DNA from: an uncultured Campylobacterales bacterium
GTDB lineage: Bacteria; Campylobacterota; Campylobacteria; Campylobacterales; Arcobacteraceae
DNA: 64,000 nucleotides
NCBI GenBank assembly: GCA_947503785.1
Contig: CANNFB010000001.1
Location: 62,001 to 126,000, forward strand
Reading direction: 5' to 3'
A program made the translations under genes and the position numbers. Position 1 is the stretch's first letter; every line of letters begins with the position of its first letter. This document shows positions 26,087-34,744 of this stretch, one piece after another. The notes below the pieces were generated by a model. It saw only the letters and a list, made by a program, of their open reading frames with translations, had not been told where the DNA came from and made no database searches.

Positions 26087-26319
26087 TATACTCTCTCAGT
26101 TTTAATTTCATTCAATATATCTTTACAATATATTTTCTTTTTCATTTTTCCATTATCGCCTTCTTCAAAAATACAGTGTCTACACTCAGTTCCTGCAGTT
26201 GTTAAATCCTGAATATCTCTTAAAGTTGGGTTTTCCTTATCTTCTAATGCAATAATAATTTGTTCAATCGAAACATTTTTACAATTGCAAACTTCGTATG
26301 AATTATCAAAACCTAGCAT
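26086..26319 (-). CDS. BFD-like small [2Fe-2S]-binding protein (first of a tandem pair)
   Basis: A 77-residue protein with SYEVCNCKNVSIEQIIIALED and TTAGTECRHC, the same CxC...CxxC pattern as its neighbour. It has one extra Cys near the C-terminus (KIYCKDIL). The family transfers electrons or releases iron from bacterioferritin; a standalone tandem pair between a J-domain protein and NAD synthase has no function I can name. Confidence 0.7.
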   Translation of the reverse strand: MLGFDNSYEVCNCKNVSIEQIIIALEDKENPTLRDIQDLTTAGTECRHCIFEEGDNGKMKKKIYCKDILNEIKTERV

Positions 26320-27074
26320 TAGTTTCCTCTATTTTTTTTAATTAACTCATAAGCTTCATTTATCTCTTGAAGTTTTTTTGTAGCTTCGTCAATTATATTT
26401 TGTGATTCTCCACGTCCTGACATAATATCAGGATGGAATTGTTTTACTAATTTTCTATAATTTTTCTTAATAACCATATCATCATCACTAGAGTTTGACT
26501 CTAAAACTTCGTATGCATTTTCTAAAGTAAGTGCATTTGATGAAGCTTGATTTGAATAAAAAGCTTCAAAAGTATTGATTAAATTATCAAAATCTTGGCT
26601 TTTAATTTTTAGTGCATTTGCAATATCTTCTACTATCATTCTCTCAGTTTTCGAAAACTCTTTATCAATAAATGCAAGATTTAATAAATACTCCATAATT
26701 TTAACACGTTTTGCATAATCAAACTTTGTTAAAGTGTATAATCTTTGACAAATTTCTAAGGTATTATCAAAACTCTCTTTTTGTTCTTTATATAATACTT
26801 TTAGTTTTTCTCTCACTTCTTCATTATTTTCAAAATGACTTGAAATATCATTGAAGGTGTGTTTTAATAATTCTGCTTCTAATTCACATACTTTTCCATC
26901 TGCTTTTGCAACTTTAGCCATTAATGCTATTAAAAGTCCAGCTTCATGATTTAATAAATCACCATCAAAATTCTCTTTATATTTTAAATTAATGTTTTTA
27001 AACTTTTCTGTTTTATAGTTTTTTGCAATTATATATAATATAAACCCTACTATTAGTAATACAATTATTTTCAT
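26319..27074 (-). CDS. TerB/DnaJ-domain membrane co-chaperone (DjlA-like)
   Basis: A 251-residue protein with one N-terminal membrane helix (residues 2-18), a TerB-like acidic helical domain (about residues 45-165) and a C-terminal J domain (about 185-250) with the HPD motif in YRKLVKQFHPDIM. This is the DjlA architecture: a membrane-tethered J protein that stimulates DnaK ATPase. It heads the minus-strand directon and is divergent from tatB. Confidence 0.82.
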   Translation of the reverse strand: MKIIVLLIVGFILYIIAKNYKTEKFKNINLKYKENFDGDLLNHEAGLLIALMAKVAKADGKVCELEAELLKHTFNDISSHFENNEEVREKLKVLYKEQKESFDNTLEICQRLYTLTKFDYAKRVKIMEYLLNLAFIDKEFSKTERMIVEDIANALKIKSQDFDNLINTFEAFYSNQASSNALTLENAYEVLESNSSDDDMVIKKNYRKLVKQFHPDIMSGRGESQNIIDEATKKLQEINEAYELIKKNRGN

Positions 27075-27211
27075 ACTCTTCCTTAAAGTTCTAATTTCTT
27101 ATATTTTCAATGATTTTATCTAATTTTACTTGAAAAATAAATTTATATTAATTTGTCTTTTTGCTCAAATTAGATAAAATCTTACTCTTAAATATACACT
27201 GGAGTTATATA

Positions 27212-27634
27212 ATGTTTGGAATGGGCTTTATGGAAATTTTTCTAATTGCAATTATTGCAGTTATTGCACTTGGACCTGATAAATTACCAACAGCTATGGT
27301 AGAAGTAGCAAAATTTTTAAAGAAATTTAAATCAGGTATTGATGATGCAAAATCGACTTTAGATAATGAACTAAACATAACAGAAATGAAAGCAGAAGCT
27401 AATAAGTTTAAAGCTCAATTATCAGACACAAAAATGTCTATGACTAGTGATTCTAGAGTAAATCTAGGTCTTGGTGATATTATGAATGATGATTTAAAAG
27501 AAGAAAAACCAAAAATCAAGAAAGAAAAAAAGAAAAAAACTGAAAAAGTTGAAAAACCTGCACAAGTAGAAGAAAATCCAGCTAATAAATTTAAAGTTAA
27601 TTTTGACGATAAAAAGAAAGAGGACAAAGTTTAA
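27212..27634 (+). CDS. tatB: Twin-arginine translocase subunit TatB
   Basis: About 140 residues from ATG 27212, which has GGAG 7 bases upstream. One N-terminal helix (MGFMEIFLIAIIAVIALGPDKLP, with the conserved Glu and GPxxLP) is followed by an amphipathic helix and a charged tail. It forms the substrate receptor with TatC. A longer reading from 27161 adds 17 residues with no ribosome site and would place charged residues before the helix; I reject it. Its last base is the first base of tatC's ATG. Confidence 0.88.
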   Translation: MFGMGFMEIFLIAIIAVIALGPDKLPTAMVEVAKFLKKFKSGIDDAKSTLDNELNITEMKAEANKFKAQLSDTKMSMTSDSRVNLGLGDIMNDDLKEEKPKIKKEKKKKTEKVEKPAQVEENPANKFKVNFDDKKKEDKV

Positions 27635-28440
27635 TGTTTGATGATTTAAAACCACATATTGCAGATTTAAGAAAAAGGTTGATGATTTCTGCATTATCAC
27701 TTTTTGTATTCTTTATAGCATGTTTCTTTTTTTATGAACCAATTTTAAGATGGATGATGGTTCCAGTTGAAGCTGTTCTTCCTCCTGATTCAAAAATGGT
27801 TGCAGTTGAGATTCAAGAAACATTCTTCACAGCACTTAAAGTTGCATTCTTTTCAGGATTTATACTTTCACTTCCTGTGATATTCTGGCAATTATGGCTA
27901 TTTTTAGCACCAGGACTTTATGATCATGAAAAAAAGCTTGTAGTTCCTTTCGTATTCTTTGCAACACTTATGTTCTTAATGGGTTCTTCATTTGCTTACT
28001 ATGTTGTTGTACCTTATGGTTTTGAATTTCTTGTAAACTTTGGTTCGGCAGTTGTTACAATCTTACCAAGTATTGGTAAATATGTTGGCTTCTTTACTAA
28101 ACTATTATTTGGTTTTGGTATAGCTTTTGAATTACCAGTAATTACATTTTTTCTAGCAAAAATTGGTCTTGTTGATGATAGAATGTTAAAAGATTTCTTT
28201 AAATATGCAGTAGTAATTATTTTTATAATGGCATCACTTTTAACACCTCCTGATGTAATAACACAATTTTTAATGGCAGGTCCATTGATTATTCTTTATG
28301 GAGTATCGATTTATATTGCAAAAGTTTTCAATCCCGCACCAGTTGAAGATGAAGATGAACTTGATGATTTAGATGAAGAAATCGATGAAGATGAAGATTT
28401 AGATGAACAAGATTTTGACAATGAAAAAAAGAGAAAATAA
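27634..28440 (+). CDS. tatC: Twin-arginine translocase subunit TatC
   Basis: A 268-residue inner-membrane protein with six helices; HIADLRKRLMIS at the N-terminus and ETFFTALKVAFFSGFILSLPVIFWQLWLFLAPGLYDHEKK are TatC signatures. The C-terminal 35 residues are an unusually acidic Asp/Glu tail (about residues 230-262), longer than in most homologues. It recognises folded twin-arginine substrates together with TatB. Confidence 0.93.
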   Translation: MFDDLKPHIADLRKRLMISALSLFVFFIACFFFYEPILRWMMVPVEAVLPPDSKMVAVEIQETFFTALKVAFFSGFILSLPVIFWQLWLFLAPGLYDHEKKLVVPFVFFATLMFLMGSSFAYYVVVPYGFEFLVNFGSAVVTILPSIGKYVGFFTKLLFGFGIAFELPVITFFLAKIGLVDDRMLKDFFKYAVVIIFIMASLLTPPDVITQFLMAGPLIILYGVSIYIAKVFNPAPVEDEDELDDLDEEIDEDEDLDEQDFDNEKKRK

Positions 28441-28446
28441 ATATAT

Positions 28447-29469
28447 ATGTTAGACCCCTTAAAAACTTCAAGCTATGATTATTCTTTACCAAAAGAGCTC
28501 ATAGCTTCAAAACCAGTACACCCAGCAGATAGTGCAAAACTATTAGTTTATAATAGAAAAACAAACACAATCACTCACTCAACATTTAAAAGCCTTATGG
28601 ATTTTTTACCTAAAGATATATCTGTTTTTTTAAACGATACAAAAGTTATAAAAGCAAGAATATTTGGTAAAAAAGAATCTGGTGGAAAAGTTGAACTATT
28701 ATTAAATAAACCCTTGTTTATGGATAGATATTTAGTAATGATTAGAGGAAAAGTAAATATTGGAATGGTTTTATATTTTGATGAAGATATAACTGTTAAA
28801 GTATTAAAAATAAACGAAGATGGCACTAGAGTAGTAGAATTTTATCAAAATGAAGAAAAGCTAGATTTTTTAACATTAGTTGAAACTTTAAATAAAATAG
28901 GTCATCTACCACTTCCTCATTATATGAATAGAGAAGATAATGAAGAAGATAATACTAACTATCAAACACTCTTTGCTAAAAATTATGGAGCAGTTGCAGC
29001 TCCTACTGCCTCATTACACTTTACAGAAGAGTTACTAGAAAAGATTAATGATAAGTTTGATGTAAACTATTTAACACTTCATGTGGGTGCAGGAACTTTT
29101 AAACCAGTTGATGCAGAAGATATTTTAAGCCATCCAATGCATAGTGAATACTTCGAAATAGGAAGAGAAGCAAAAGAATCTTTAGATAAAGCATCAAAAG
29201 TCTTAGCAGTTGGTACTACAGTTACAAGAACAATAGAATATTATGCAAGAAAAAACATGATTGCAGGAGAATGTGATTTATTTCTAAATCCTGCAAATAA
29301 ACCTATAAAAGTTGATCATTTACTTACAAATTTTCACTTACCAAAATCAACATTGATTATGCTAATAGCGTCATTTGTAGGATTAGAAAAAACACTAGAA
29401 ATATATGAAGAAGCTATAAAAGAAGAATACAGATTTTTTTCTTATGGTGATGGAATGTTAATAATATAA
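28447..29469 (+). CDS. queA: S-adenosylmethionine:tRNA ribosyltransferase-isomerase
   Basis: A 340-residue QueA: YDYSLPKELIASKPVHPADSAKLL at the start, KESGGKVELLL, NYGAVAAPTASLHFTEELL, LTLHVGAGTFKPV and TNFHLPKSTLIMLIASFVG. It adds the cyclopentene ring of queuosine precursors to the wobble base of Tyr/His/Asn/Asp tRNAs. It starts 6 bases after tatC. Confidence 0.94.
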   Translation: MLDPLKTSSYDYSLPKELIASKPVHPADSAKLLVYNRKTNTITHSTFKSLMDFLPKDISVFLNDTKVIKARIFGKKESGGKVELLLNKPLFMDRYLVMIRGKVNIGMVLYFDEDITVKVLKINEDGTRVVEFYQNEEKLDFLTLVETLNKIGHLPLPHYMNREDNEEDNTNYQTLFAKNYGAVAAPTASLHFTEELLEKINDKFDVNYLTLHVGAGTFKPVDAEDILSHPMHSEYFEIGREAKESLDKASKVLAVGTTVTRTIEYYARKNMIAGECDLFLNPANKPIKVDHLLTNFHLPKSTLIMLIASFVGLEKTLEIYEEAIKEEYRFFSYGDGMLII

Positions 29470-29484
29470 AGAGGAATTTAAAAG

Positions 29485-30237
29485 ATGGCACATTACGTAC
29501 TATTTGATACAGAAACGACAGGTAATAAAGACGATGATAGAGTTATTCAATTTGGAGCAATGATTATTGACCAAAAAGGAAAAGTTGAAGCTTATGATGA
29601 ATTTTGTTCTACTGATGTTGGAATAAAAATTGAAGCTATGGAAGTTCATAATATTACGCCAGATATGATTGAAGGGAAAATAACTGCTACTCAAACTACA
29701 TTTTATAAAAAACTTGAAGAGTTAAACACAAGCGAAAATTATATCATTGCGCATAATATTTCATTTGATATGGGAATGATAGAAAAAGAAGGTTTTGTAA
29801 ATAATTATAAAAAACTTGATACATTAAGATGTGCAAAGCATTTATTTTCAGATCTTCCTTACCATAGATTACAGTACTTAAGATATGCACTAGATTTATA
29901 TAAAACAGAAAAAGCAGAAGCTGCTAAATTAGGTATTACAATCAAAGCGCATGATGCTTTAGGTGATGTTCTAGTGATGAAGTTATTCTTATCAAAACTA
30001 GTTGCTAAATGTAGAGAGATTTATCCTGATTATAATCCAATGGAAAAACTAGTTGAACTTACATCAACTCCTGTATATATTAAAACGTTCAAATTTGGTA
30101 AACACAAAGGTAAAGATGTAGCAGAAGTTGCTAAAGAAGACTCAGGTTACTTAAACTGGATGAGAACAAATATGGATTTAGATGAAGATTTAAAATATAC
30201 ACTAGATAAAGTTCTAGGAAGTTCAAACCCTTACTAA
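29485..30237 (+). CDS. DEDDh 3'-5' exonuclease with C-terminal DUF3820-type domain
   Basis: A 250-residue protein. The exonuclease domain (residues 1-175) has Exo I FDTETTGNKDD, Exo II IAHNISFDMGM and Exo III HDALGDVLV, the DnaQ/ExoX DEDDh set. A C-terminal segment FKFGKHKGKDVAEVAKEDSGYLNWM is the DUF3820-like motif often fused to ExoX-type nucleases. It is probably a DNA repair or proofreading-like exonuclease rather than the replicative epsilon subunit. It is in an operon with queA (15-base gap). Confidence 0.83.
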   Translation: MAHYVLFDTETTGNKDDDRVIQFGAMIIDQKGKVEAYDEFCSTDVGIKIEAMEVHNITPDMIEGKITATQTTFYKKLEELNTSENYIIAHNISFDMGMIEKEGFVNNYKKLDTLRCAKHLFSDLPYHRLQYLRYALDLYKTEKAEAAKLGITIKAHDALGDVLVMKLFLSKLVAKCREIYPDYNPMEKLVELTSTPVYIKTFKFGKHKGKDVAEVAKEDSGYLNWMRTNMDLDEDLKYTLDKVLGSSNPY

Positions 30238-30302
30238 ACTCTTCTTCTTTATAATCTCTAAACAATAAAAGAATAGAATATTTCATAATAAAAGGTTTAA
30301 TT

Positions 30303-30737
30303 ATGGAATATTCTGAAATATCTAAAAGAATAAAAGTCTATCAAATAACAGCAATTTTATCTATTTTACTAACACTTTCTGGTTTTACATATAATGTATA
30401 TAGATTAGAACAAAGTGAAATAAACTCTAATATAAGAACCTCCAGCTTTGAAATGTTAAAAGAGTTAGCCTCTTTAGAACAAATTGTTTATGCAGCTTTC
30501 TATGAAAAAGATAAGGTTTTAGGGAACCCTCGGACTGGATGGGTAAAAGTTGGAATGATTACAGATTTAAGTATTATTTGCTTTAATGAAAAAGCTATGG
30601 AATCAAAACAATTAGTTAAAATTTGGGAAAATAATTGGTCGAGTATGGATACAAATCAAGAATCAGTAGAAAAAATTGTTAAAAGTATAGATAAAGTAAG
30701 AGAAAAAATAAGAACTGTACTACAAAACTTAAATTGA
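30303..30737 (+). CDS. Membrane-anchored protein of unknown function
   Basis: A 144-residue protein with one helix (about residues 15-35) and a mostly helical C-terminal domain that contains GNPRTGWVKVGMITDLS. No family is recognised. It is an isolated gene with its own TATAAT-like promoter at about 30250. Orientation with few positive charges after the helix suggests a periplasmic C-terminal domain. Confidence 0.6.
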   Translation: MEYSEISKRIKVYQITAILSILLTLSGFTYNVYRLEQSEINSNIRTSSFEMLKELASLEQIVYAAFYEKDKVLGNPRTGWVKVGMITDLSIICFNEKAMESKQLVKIWENNWSSMDTNQESVEKIVKSIDKVREKIRTVLQNLN

Positions 30738-30811
30738 AATACCTAATTTAGGGCTTTATTATATAAGTTTCATAAAAGTTACACTATAATTTTGCAAAAA
30801 AGGTAATTTAA

Positions 30812-32149
30812 GTGAACAAATTTTCAAGAATTGGTTTTGTGCTAGCAGCTGCAGGTTCTGCAGTAGGATTAGGTAATATATGGAAGTTTCCGTATGTAAC
30901 GGGAGAATATGGTGGTGGAGCCTTTGTAATAGTCTATTTATTAGCTATTTTATTTATAGGTCTAGTTGTTTTTTTAGCAGAAGCCGTAATTGGACAAAAT
31001 GCACAAGCAAATGTTGCTACATCATTTATAGAAACTTCAAAATCAAAAAATCCCAAGTGGAAATTTGCAGGTATTATTATCATTTCAGGATTAATAATAC
31101 TATCTTTTTATTCAGTTGTTTTAGGTTGGATATTAAACTATGTATTTACCTCTTTTTCAGATTTACCAACAGATTCTAAAACTGCAGGTTTAGCCTTTGA
31201 AACATTAATATCTAAAGATATAGCTTTACAACTGTTTTATCATACTTTAATAGCTGGAACTGTTATTTATATAGTTTTAAAAGGAATAAAAGATGGTATC
31301 GAAAAGATAAATCTAATTTTAATGCCTTTATTAGGGATTATTTTATTTGGTCTACTATTATATGCCTTATCTCTTGACAGCTTTACTAAAGCTCTTAGCT
31401 TTATGTTTACACCTGATTTTTCAAAGATTGATGAAAATGCATTACTTGCAGCTTTAGGACAAGCTTTTTTTACTCTTTCTTTAGGGGTTGGTACTATTAT
31501 GACTTATTCAGCATCTCTTGATAAAGAAGTAAACTTTGTAAAATCATCAATTCTTGTAGCTATTGTAGATACTTCAATTGCAATAATTGCAGGACTTATA
31601 ATCTTTTCTTTTCTTTTTGAAGCAGGAGCACAAAGTTCAGCGGGACCTGGACTTGTATTTATTTCATTACCTGTGATTTTTTCAGGATGGGGAATATTAG
31701 GACAAGTTATTGCAATTTCATTCTTCATTGCACTTTTATTTGCAGGTATTACATCTGCTGTTTCTATGATTGAGCCATCATTAATGTATTTTATTGAAAG
31801 ATTTAATATGACAAGAAAAAAAGCCGTTGTTTTATGTGGTGGTACTTTTTATATATTAGGGATAGTTGCCCTACTTTCAATGTCTACAAAATATGGAGCT
31901 GATTTAACTTTCTTTGGAAAAAATGCTTTTGATTTAATGGACTTTATAACATCATCAATTATGATGCCACTTGCAGCAATTGTAACTTGTGTATTCTTAG
32001 GATATTATGTTGATAAAAAATTACTTGAAGAAAAGTTTTTAAAGCATACGTCTAAAACACTATTTAATATTTGGTATGTATTAGTGAAATATATTGTACC
32101 ATTTGTGATATTAATATTGTTATTGAATAAATTAGGAATTTTAAAATAA
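30812..32149 (+). CDS. Sodium-dependent transporter, NSS/SNF family
   Basis: A 445-residue membrane protein with 11-12 helices. Diagnostic N-terminal sequences are RIGFVLAAAGSAVGLGNIWKFPY and TGEYGGGAFVIVYLL, including the unwound TM1 substrate/Na+ site of the neurotransmitter:sodium symporter family. The start is a GTG with AGGTAA 6 bases upstream. Bacterial members import amino acids such as tryptophan, leucine or tyrosine; the substrate is not deducible here. Confidence 0.88.
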   Translation: MNKFSRIGFVLAAAGSAVGLGNIWKFPYVTGEYGGGAFVIVYLLAILFIGLVVFLAEAVIGQNAQANVATSFIETSKSKNPKWKFAGIIIISGLIILSFYSVVLGWILNYVFTSFSDLPTDSKTAGLAFETLISKDIALQLFYHTLIAGTVIYIVLKGIKDGIEKINLILMPLLGIILFGLLLYALSLDSFTKALSFMFTPDFSKIDENALLAALGQAFFTLSLGVGTIMTYSASLDKEVNFVKSSILVAIVDTSIAIIAGLIIFSFLFEAGAQSSAGPGLVFISLPVIFSGWGILGQVIAISFFIALLFAGITSAVSMIEPSLMYFIERFNMTRKKAVVLCGGTFYILGIVALLSMSTKYGADLTFFGKNAFDLMDFITSSIMMPLAAIVTCVFLGYYVDKKLLEEKFLKHTSKTLFNIWYVLVKYIVPFVILILLLNKLGILK

Positions 32150-32164
32150 AGAGAGAATAAAAGA

Positions 32165-32190
32165 AGTAAGCAGATTAAAATCTGCTTACT
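32165..32190 (-). terminator. Terminator between the symporter and cold-shock gene
   Basis: An 11-bp stem (AGTAAGCAGAT / ATCTGCTTACT) with a TAAA loop. The T-rich tail (TTCTTTTATTC) lies on the minus side, so it mainly ends cspA transcripts; it may act in both directions. Confidence 0.65.
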
Positions 32191-32199
32191 AAGAAAAAC

Positions 32200-32418
32200 T
32201 TACAGAATTGTAACGTTTTGAGCTTGAGGTCCTTTTTGACCTTCACCGATTTCGAAAGATACTTTTTGTCCTTCTTCAAGAGAAACTCTACCATAACCTG
32301 TGTTATTGATTTGTCTAAAGTGTACGAATACATCATCGCCACCAGTCTCTTGTTGGATAAATCCAAAACCTTTTTCACTATTGAACCATTTTACAGTTCC
32401 GTTAACTTGTTCTGCCAT
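32200..32418 (-). CDS. Cold-shock domain protein
   Basis: A 72-residue OB-fold RNA/DNA chaperone: [20 protein letters not shown] (RNP1 KGFGFI) and DVFVHF (RNP2). It binds single-stranded nucleic acid and melts mRNA structure. AAAGGA lies 7 bases before the ATG. About 185 bases of AT-rich DNA upstream separate it from the next gene and would hold its promoter and leader. No classic cold-box is evident to me. Confidence 0.93.
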   Translation of the reverse strand: MAEQVNGTVKWFNSEKGFGFIQQETGGDDVFVHFRQINNTGYGRVSLEEGQKVSFEIGEGQKGPQAQNVTIL

Positions 32419-32603
32419 TGCAAAATCCTTTTAATTGTAATACACCTTATTTCTAAAGTGGTCGAAAATAAAAAGTAAATACTTTTCTATGTTTCAGTTA
32501 CCCAAATTATAGCAAAAAAAAATTACAATATCAATATATTTTGGCTTTTATAGCAAAAAAAGGCAATAATTACACTTTTTATGCATAAAAATTGCATATT
32601 TTG

Positions 32604-33443
32604 CTATATTTTGATTAATTCTTTATATTCGTTATTATCGAATCTTTCTTCAAACCATGAAGGAAGTATTTGAGTTAAAAATGGATAAGTAATAAGCATA
32701 TTACAAAATACATCATATACACAAGATGCATCTTCACTTGCATATTTAACTTGAATATCAGTTAAGTTAACGTTTTCCCAGTTTGACCTAGAAATTCTTT
32801 TAGATTTTTGTAAGTTTTTATTTAGGAAAAGCAATACACTTTTTTTAGCTCCTATATCATTTGGATATGCCATTTTTGATTTAAACAATGAACCAAAATC
32901 AATACAGCATTTAGGTCTAATTCTAAACTCTTGATATAAAGCTGAGTTATCGCCATTTAGACCAATTCCAACTTTTACAATATTTCTATTTGTTAATATG
33001 TTTAATAAAGGCTTGATATTTCTAATTAGATGAACTTGAAATAAGTAACAATCTGTTGCATTAGACATTTGAATAATTGCTATGGGGCTTGGAGGAACGC
33101 CTTTTTGAAAAATTGGTTTTTGTTCTGTATCAAATCCAAGAATTTTAGAAGTACTTAAATCTAAAACTGCTTCATTTAAACCTTTTTCATCTTTGATAAC
33201 ATGAACATTTTTATTTTTCATTGTGTAATTAGGTAAGTTTTCATCTGTATAGTTATTGATATTATCTAGTTTTGTAATAAAATCAATTAGTTTATACGTT
33301 TTTTCATCAAAAGATTCTGATACATTTTCAAAAGCATTTGAAAAAGCTTTTTCTATATCTTCTCCAGCTTTCTTGCCACAAATCTTCTTTATTAAATCTA
33401 CTCTACTCTTATTTATAAATGACTCTGATATATCTATCTTCAA
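32604..33443 (-). CDS. RNase D-like DEDDy 3'-5' exonuclease
   Basis: A 279-residue protein with a DnaQ-like exonuclease fold: ILGFDTEQKP (Exo I), KVGIGLNGDNSALYQEF (Exo II) and VKYASEDASCVYDVF (Exo III with Tyr). An N-terminal helical region of about 80 residues precedes it. No HRDC domain is visible, unlike full RNase D. It probably trims RNA 3' ends or acts on single-stranded DNA. Confidence 0.78.
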   Translation of the reverse strand: MKIDISESFINKSRVDLIKKICGKKAGEDIEKAFSNAFENVSESFDEKTYKLIDFITKLDNINNYTDENLPNYTMKNKNVHVIKDEKGLNEAVLDLSTSKILGFDTEQKPIFQKGVPPSPIAIIQMSNATDCYLFQVHLIRNIKPLLNILTNRNIVKVGIGLNGDNSALYQEFRIRPKCCIDFGSLFKSKMAYPNDIGAKKSVLLFLNKNLQKSKRISRSNWENVNLTDIQVKYASEDASCVYDVFCNMLITYPFLTQILPSWFEERFDNNEYKELIKI

Positions 33444-33502
33444 AAAATCTCCAAAATTTATACTTTAATGAAATAATATCTAAAACTCTTTGAATAACAC
33501 GC

Positions 33503-34273
33503 TTAAGTTCTGTTTTTATTAAAATAGTTTTTAAAAAGTCTAAACCAACTGTTTACATTTTTAATATAATCCTCTTCACATAAGAGTTTTCGCTCTTGTG
33601 TATAATTCAATTCTTCTACAAGCTTTTTATACTTTAAAGGTGAGTTTCCATAAAGATAACATACACAATCATAATATCTTTGAATATCCAAACTATGTTC
33701 ATCTATAAAATCTTCATTAGATAAAACATGATTATTACTATAAAGCTTAAAAATATCACTTGTACTCAATAATATTTCATCCCCATTTTTGAAAAACTCC
33801 ATTAACATTACTGCTGCAAAATTATCTGCTATATCTTCTTGATTGCCAACAACAGGTAGATTATAAATTTCAATCAAAGCATGAGCTAGTTCGTGTAATA
33901 TTGTCTGCATTAAAACATCAATTGTTGCATCTTTCTTGCTAATGCCTGTTTTATCATAGTCAACTTCCTTAAAAATATTATATGTTTCTTGGTAAAAGCT
34001 ATAAGGTATTAAAATTTTATTTGTTTCATTATTATATAAAGGACCATCATTTTTTCCTATTTCTATAATAACTTTCTTTTTAATATAAAACTTTTTATTT
34101 AAAGTGTCTAATAGTATGTTTATAGAATCTGAGTTTTCAATTGTTTTTTTTATTTGTTTTTCATAGTAGTTTGACGTTTCTGAAAAACTTATCTTTATAT
34201 TATTATTTGAAAATGCAGTACTTGTTATAAGTAAAGAAAAGAGTATTATAAAAATTGATTTCTTATATAGCAT
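33503..34273 (-). CDS. Secreted DUF4344-type metallopeptidase
   Basis: A 256-residue protein with a signal peptide (about residues 1-22) and a zincin-like motif TILHELAHALIEIYNLPVVGNQEDIADNFAA: HExxH plus a downstream Glu, as in DUF4344 putative metallopeptidases. It is probably a periplasmic zinc protease of unknown target. Its start lies 32 bases after a strong terminator (34305-34340) that ends a leader with a 7-codon ORF, so expression may be attenuated. Confidence 0.72.
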   Translation of the reverse strand: MLYKKSIFIILFSLLITSTAFSNNNIKISFSETSNYYEKQIKKTIENSDSINILLDTLNKKFYIKKKVIIEIGKNDGPLYNNETNKILIPYSFYQETYNIFKEVDYDKTGISKKDATIDVLMQTILHELAHALIEIYNLPVVGNQEDIADNFAAVMLMEFFKNGDEILLSTSDIFKLYSNNHVLSNEDFIDEHSLDIQRYYDCVCYLYGNSPLKYKKLVEELNYTQERKLLCEEDYIKNVNSWFRLFKNYFNKNRT

Positions 34274-34304
34274 ATATTATTCCATTATTTTAAATTTTGA
34301 GCAT

Positions 34305-34340
34305 AAAAAAAAGGGAGTTAACAGTAGTTAAACTCCCTTT
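34305..34340 (-). terminator. Terminator ahead of the metallopeptidase gene
   Basis: A 10-bp stem (AAAGGGAGTT / AACTCCCTTT, 34310-34340) followed on the minus strand by a run of eight T (34312-34305). It lies upstream of the metallopeptidase ATG and downstream of the short leader ORF, the geometry of an attenuator. Confidence 0.72.
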
Positions 34341-34423
34341 TATTAATATATTAGGTAAACAAAACATTTGTTTACCTTATCACTACACAGTGATTTAAAT
34401 TATTATATTAGTTTGTAACAATA

Positions 34424-34447
34424 CTAAAAATGTGAAACCTTCGTCAT
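34424..34447 (-). CDS. Seven-codon leader ORF (MTKVSHF)
   Basis: ATG at 34447, GGAGG Shine-Dalgarno five bases upstream, stop TAG at 34424-34426. Such a perfect ribosome site for a 7-residue peptide suggests that ribosome position, not the peptide itself, matters, as in attenuators. There is no run of a single amino acid codon that would name the effector. Confidence 0.4.
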   Translation of the reverse strand: MTKVSHF

Positions 34448-34549
34448 TTGCACCTCCGTATTATTTGGTTACTGACATTATAACATCTTTTTAAATTAAA
34501 GTTAGCTTAATTTTAGTATTTTTTTTATAAAATAAAAAAAAGGATTTTA

Positions 34550-34720
34550 ATGTTTTTAAATACTATTAAAAATATATTTGTTAAAGAACAAATATTTGAG
34601 TGTATTATTTGGGATGGAAAAACTATGAAGTACCAAGATTTAACTCAAAAACAAATTGATAAGATGAACAATGACCCAAAATATAAAGATTGGACAATTA
34701 CTATAAAAGATGATTGTTAA
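34550..34720 (+). CDS. Small 56-residue protein of unknown function
   Basis: A short ORF beginning MFLNTIKNIFVKEQIFECIIWDG and ending WTITIKDDC. AAAAAGGA lies 5-6 bases before its ATG. It is 24 bases upstream of aat in the same direction, so it may share its transcript. An N-terminal amphipathic helix and a beta-rich remainder are apparent; I recognise no family. Codon use looks like its neighbours. Confidence 0.5.
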   Translation: MFLNTIKNIFVKEQIFECIIWDGKTMKYQDLTQKQIDKMNNDPKYKDWTITIKDDC

Positions 34721-34744
34721 TATTTATTAAGATAAAATAATATT

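Larger units (their letters stand above)
34305..34470 (-). ncRNA. Candidate attenuator leader or small RNA with three hairpins
   Basis: A minus-strand TATAAT at 34477-34482 would start an RNA near 34470. It would contain GGAGG (34453-34457), a 7-codon ORF, a 6-bp hairpin with tetraloop (ATCACT/AGTGAT, 34379-34394), a perfect 11-bp hairpin (AGGTAAACAAA/TTTGTTTACCT, 34353-34377) and the terminator at 34305-34340. Back-to-back hairpins ending in a terminator are typical of transcription attenuation or of a stable small mRNA/sRNA. Confidence 0.45.

Noticed and set aside
27161-27211. Longer TatB start giving a 17-residue N-terminal extension
   Set aside because: ATG 27212 has GGAG at the right distance and gives the standard TatB N-terminus; the extension has no ribosome site.
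32175-32378. 67-residue ORF overlapping the cold-shock gene
   Set aside because: Same-strand out-of-frame shadow of cspA, with no ribosome site.
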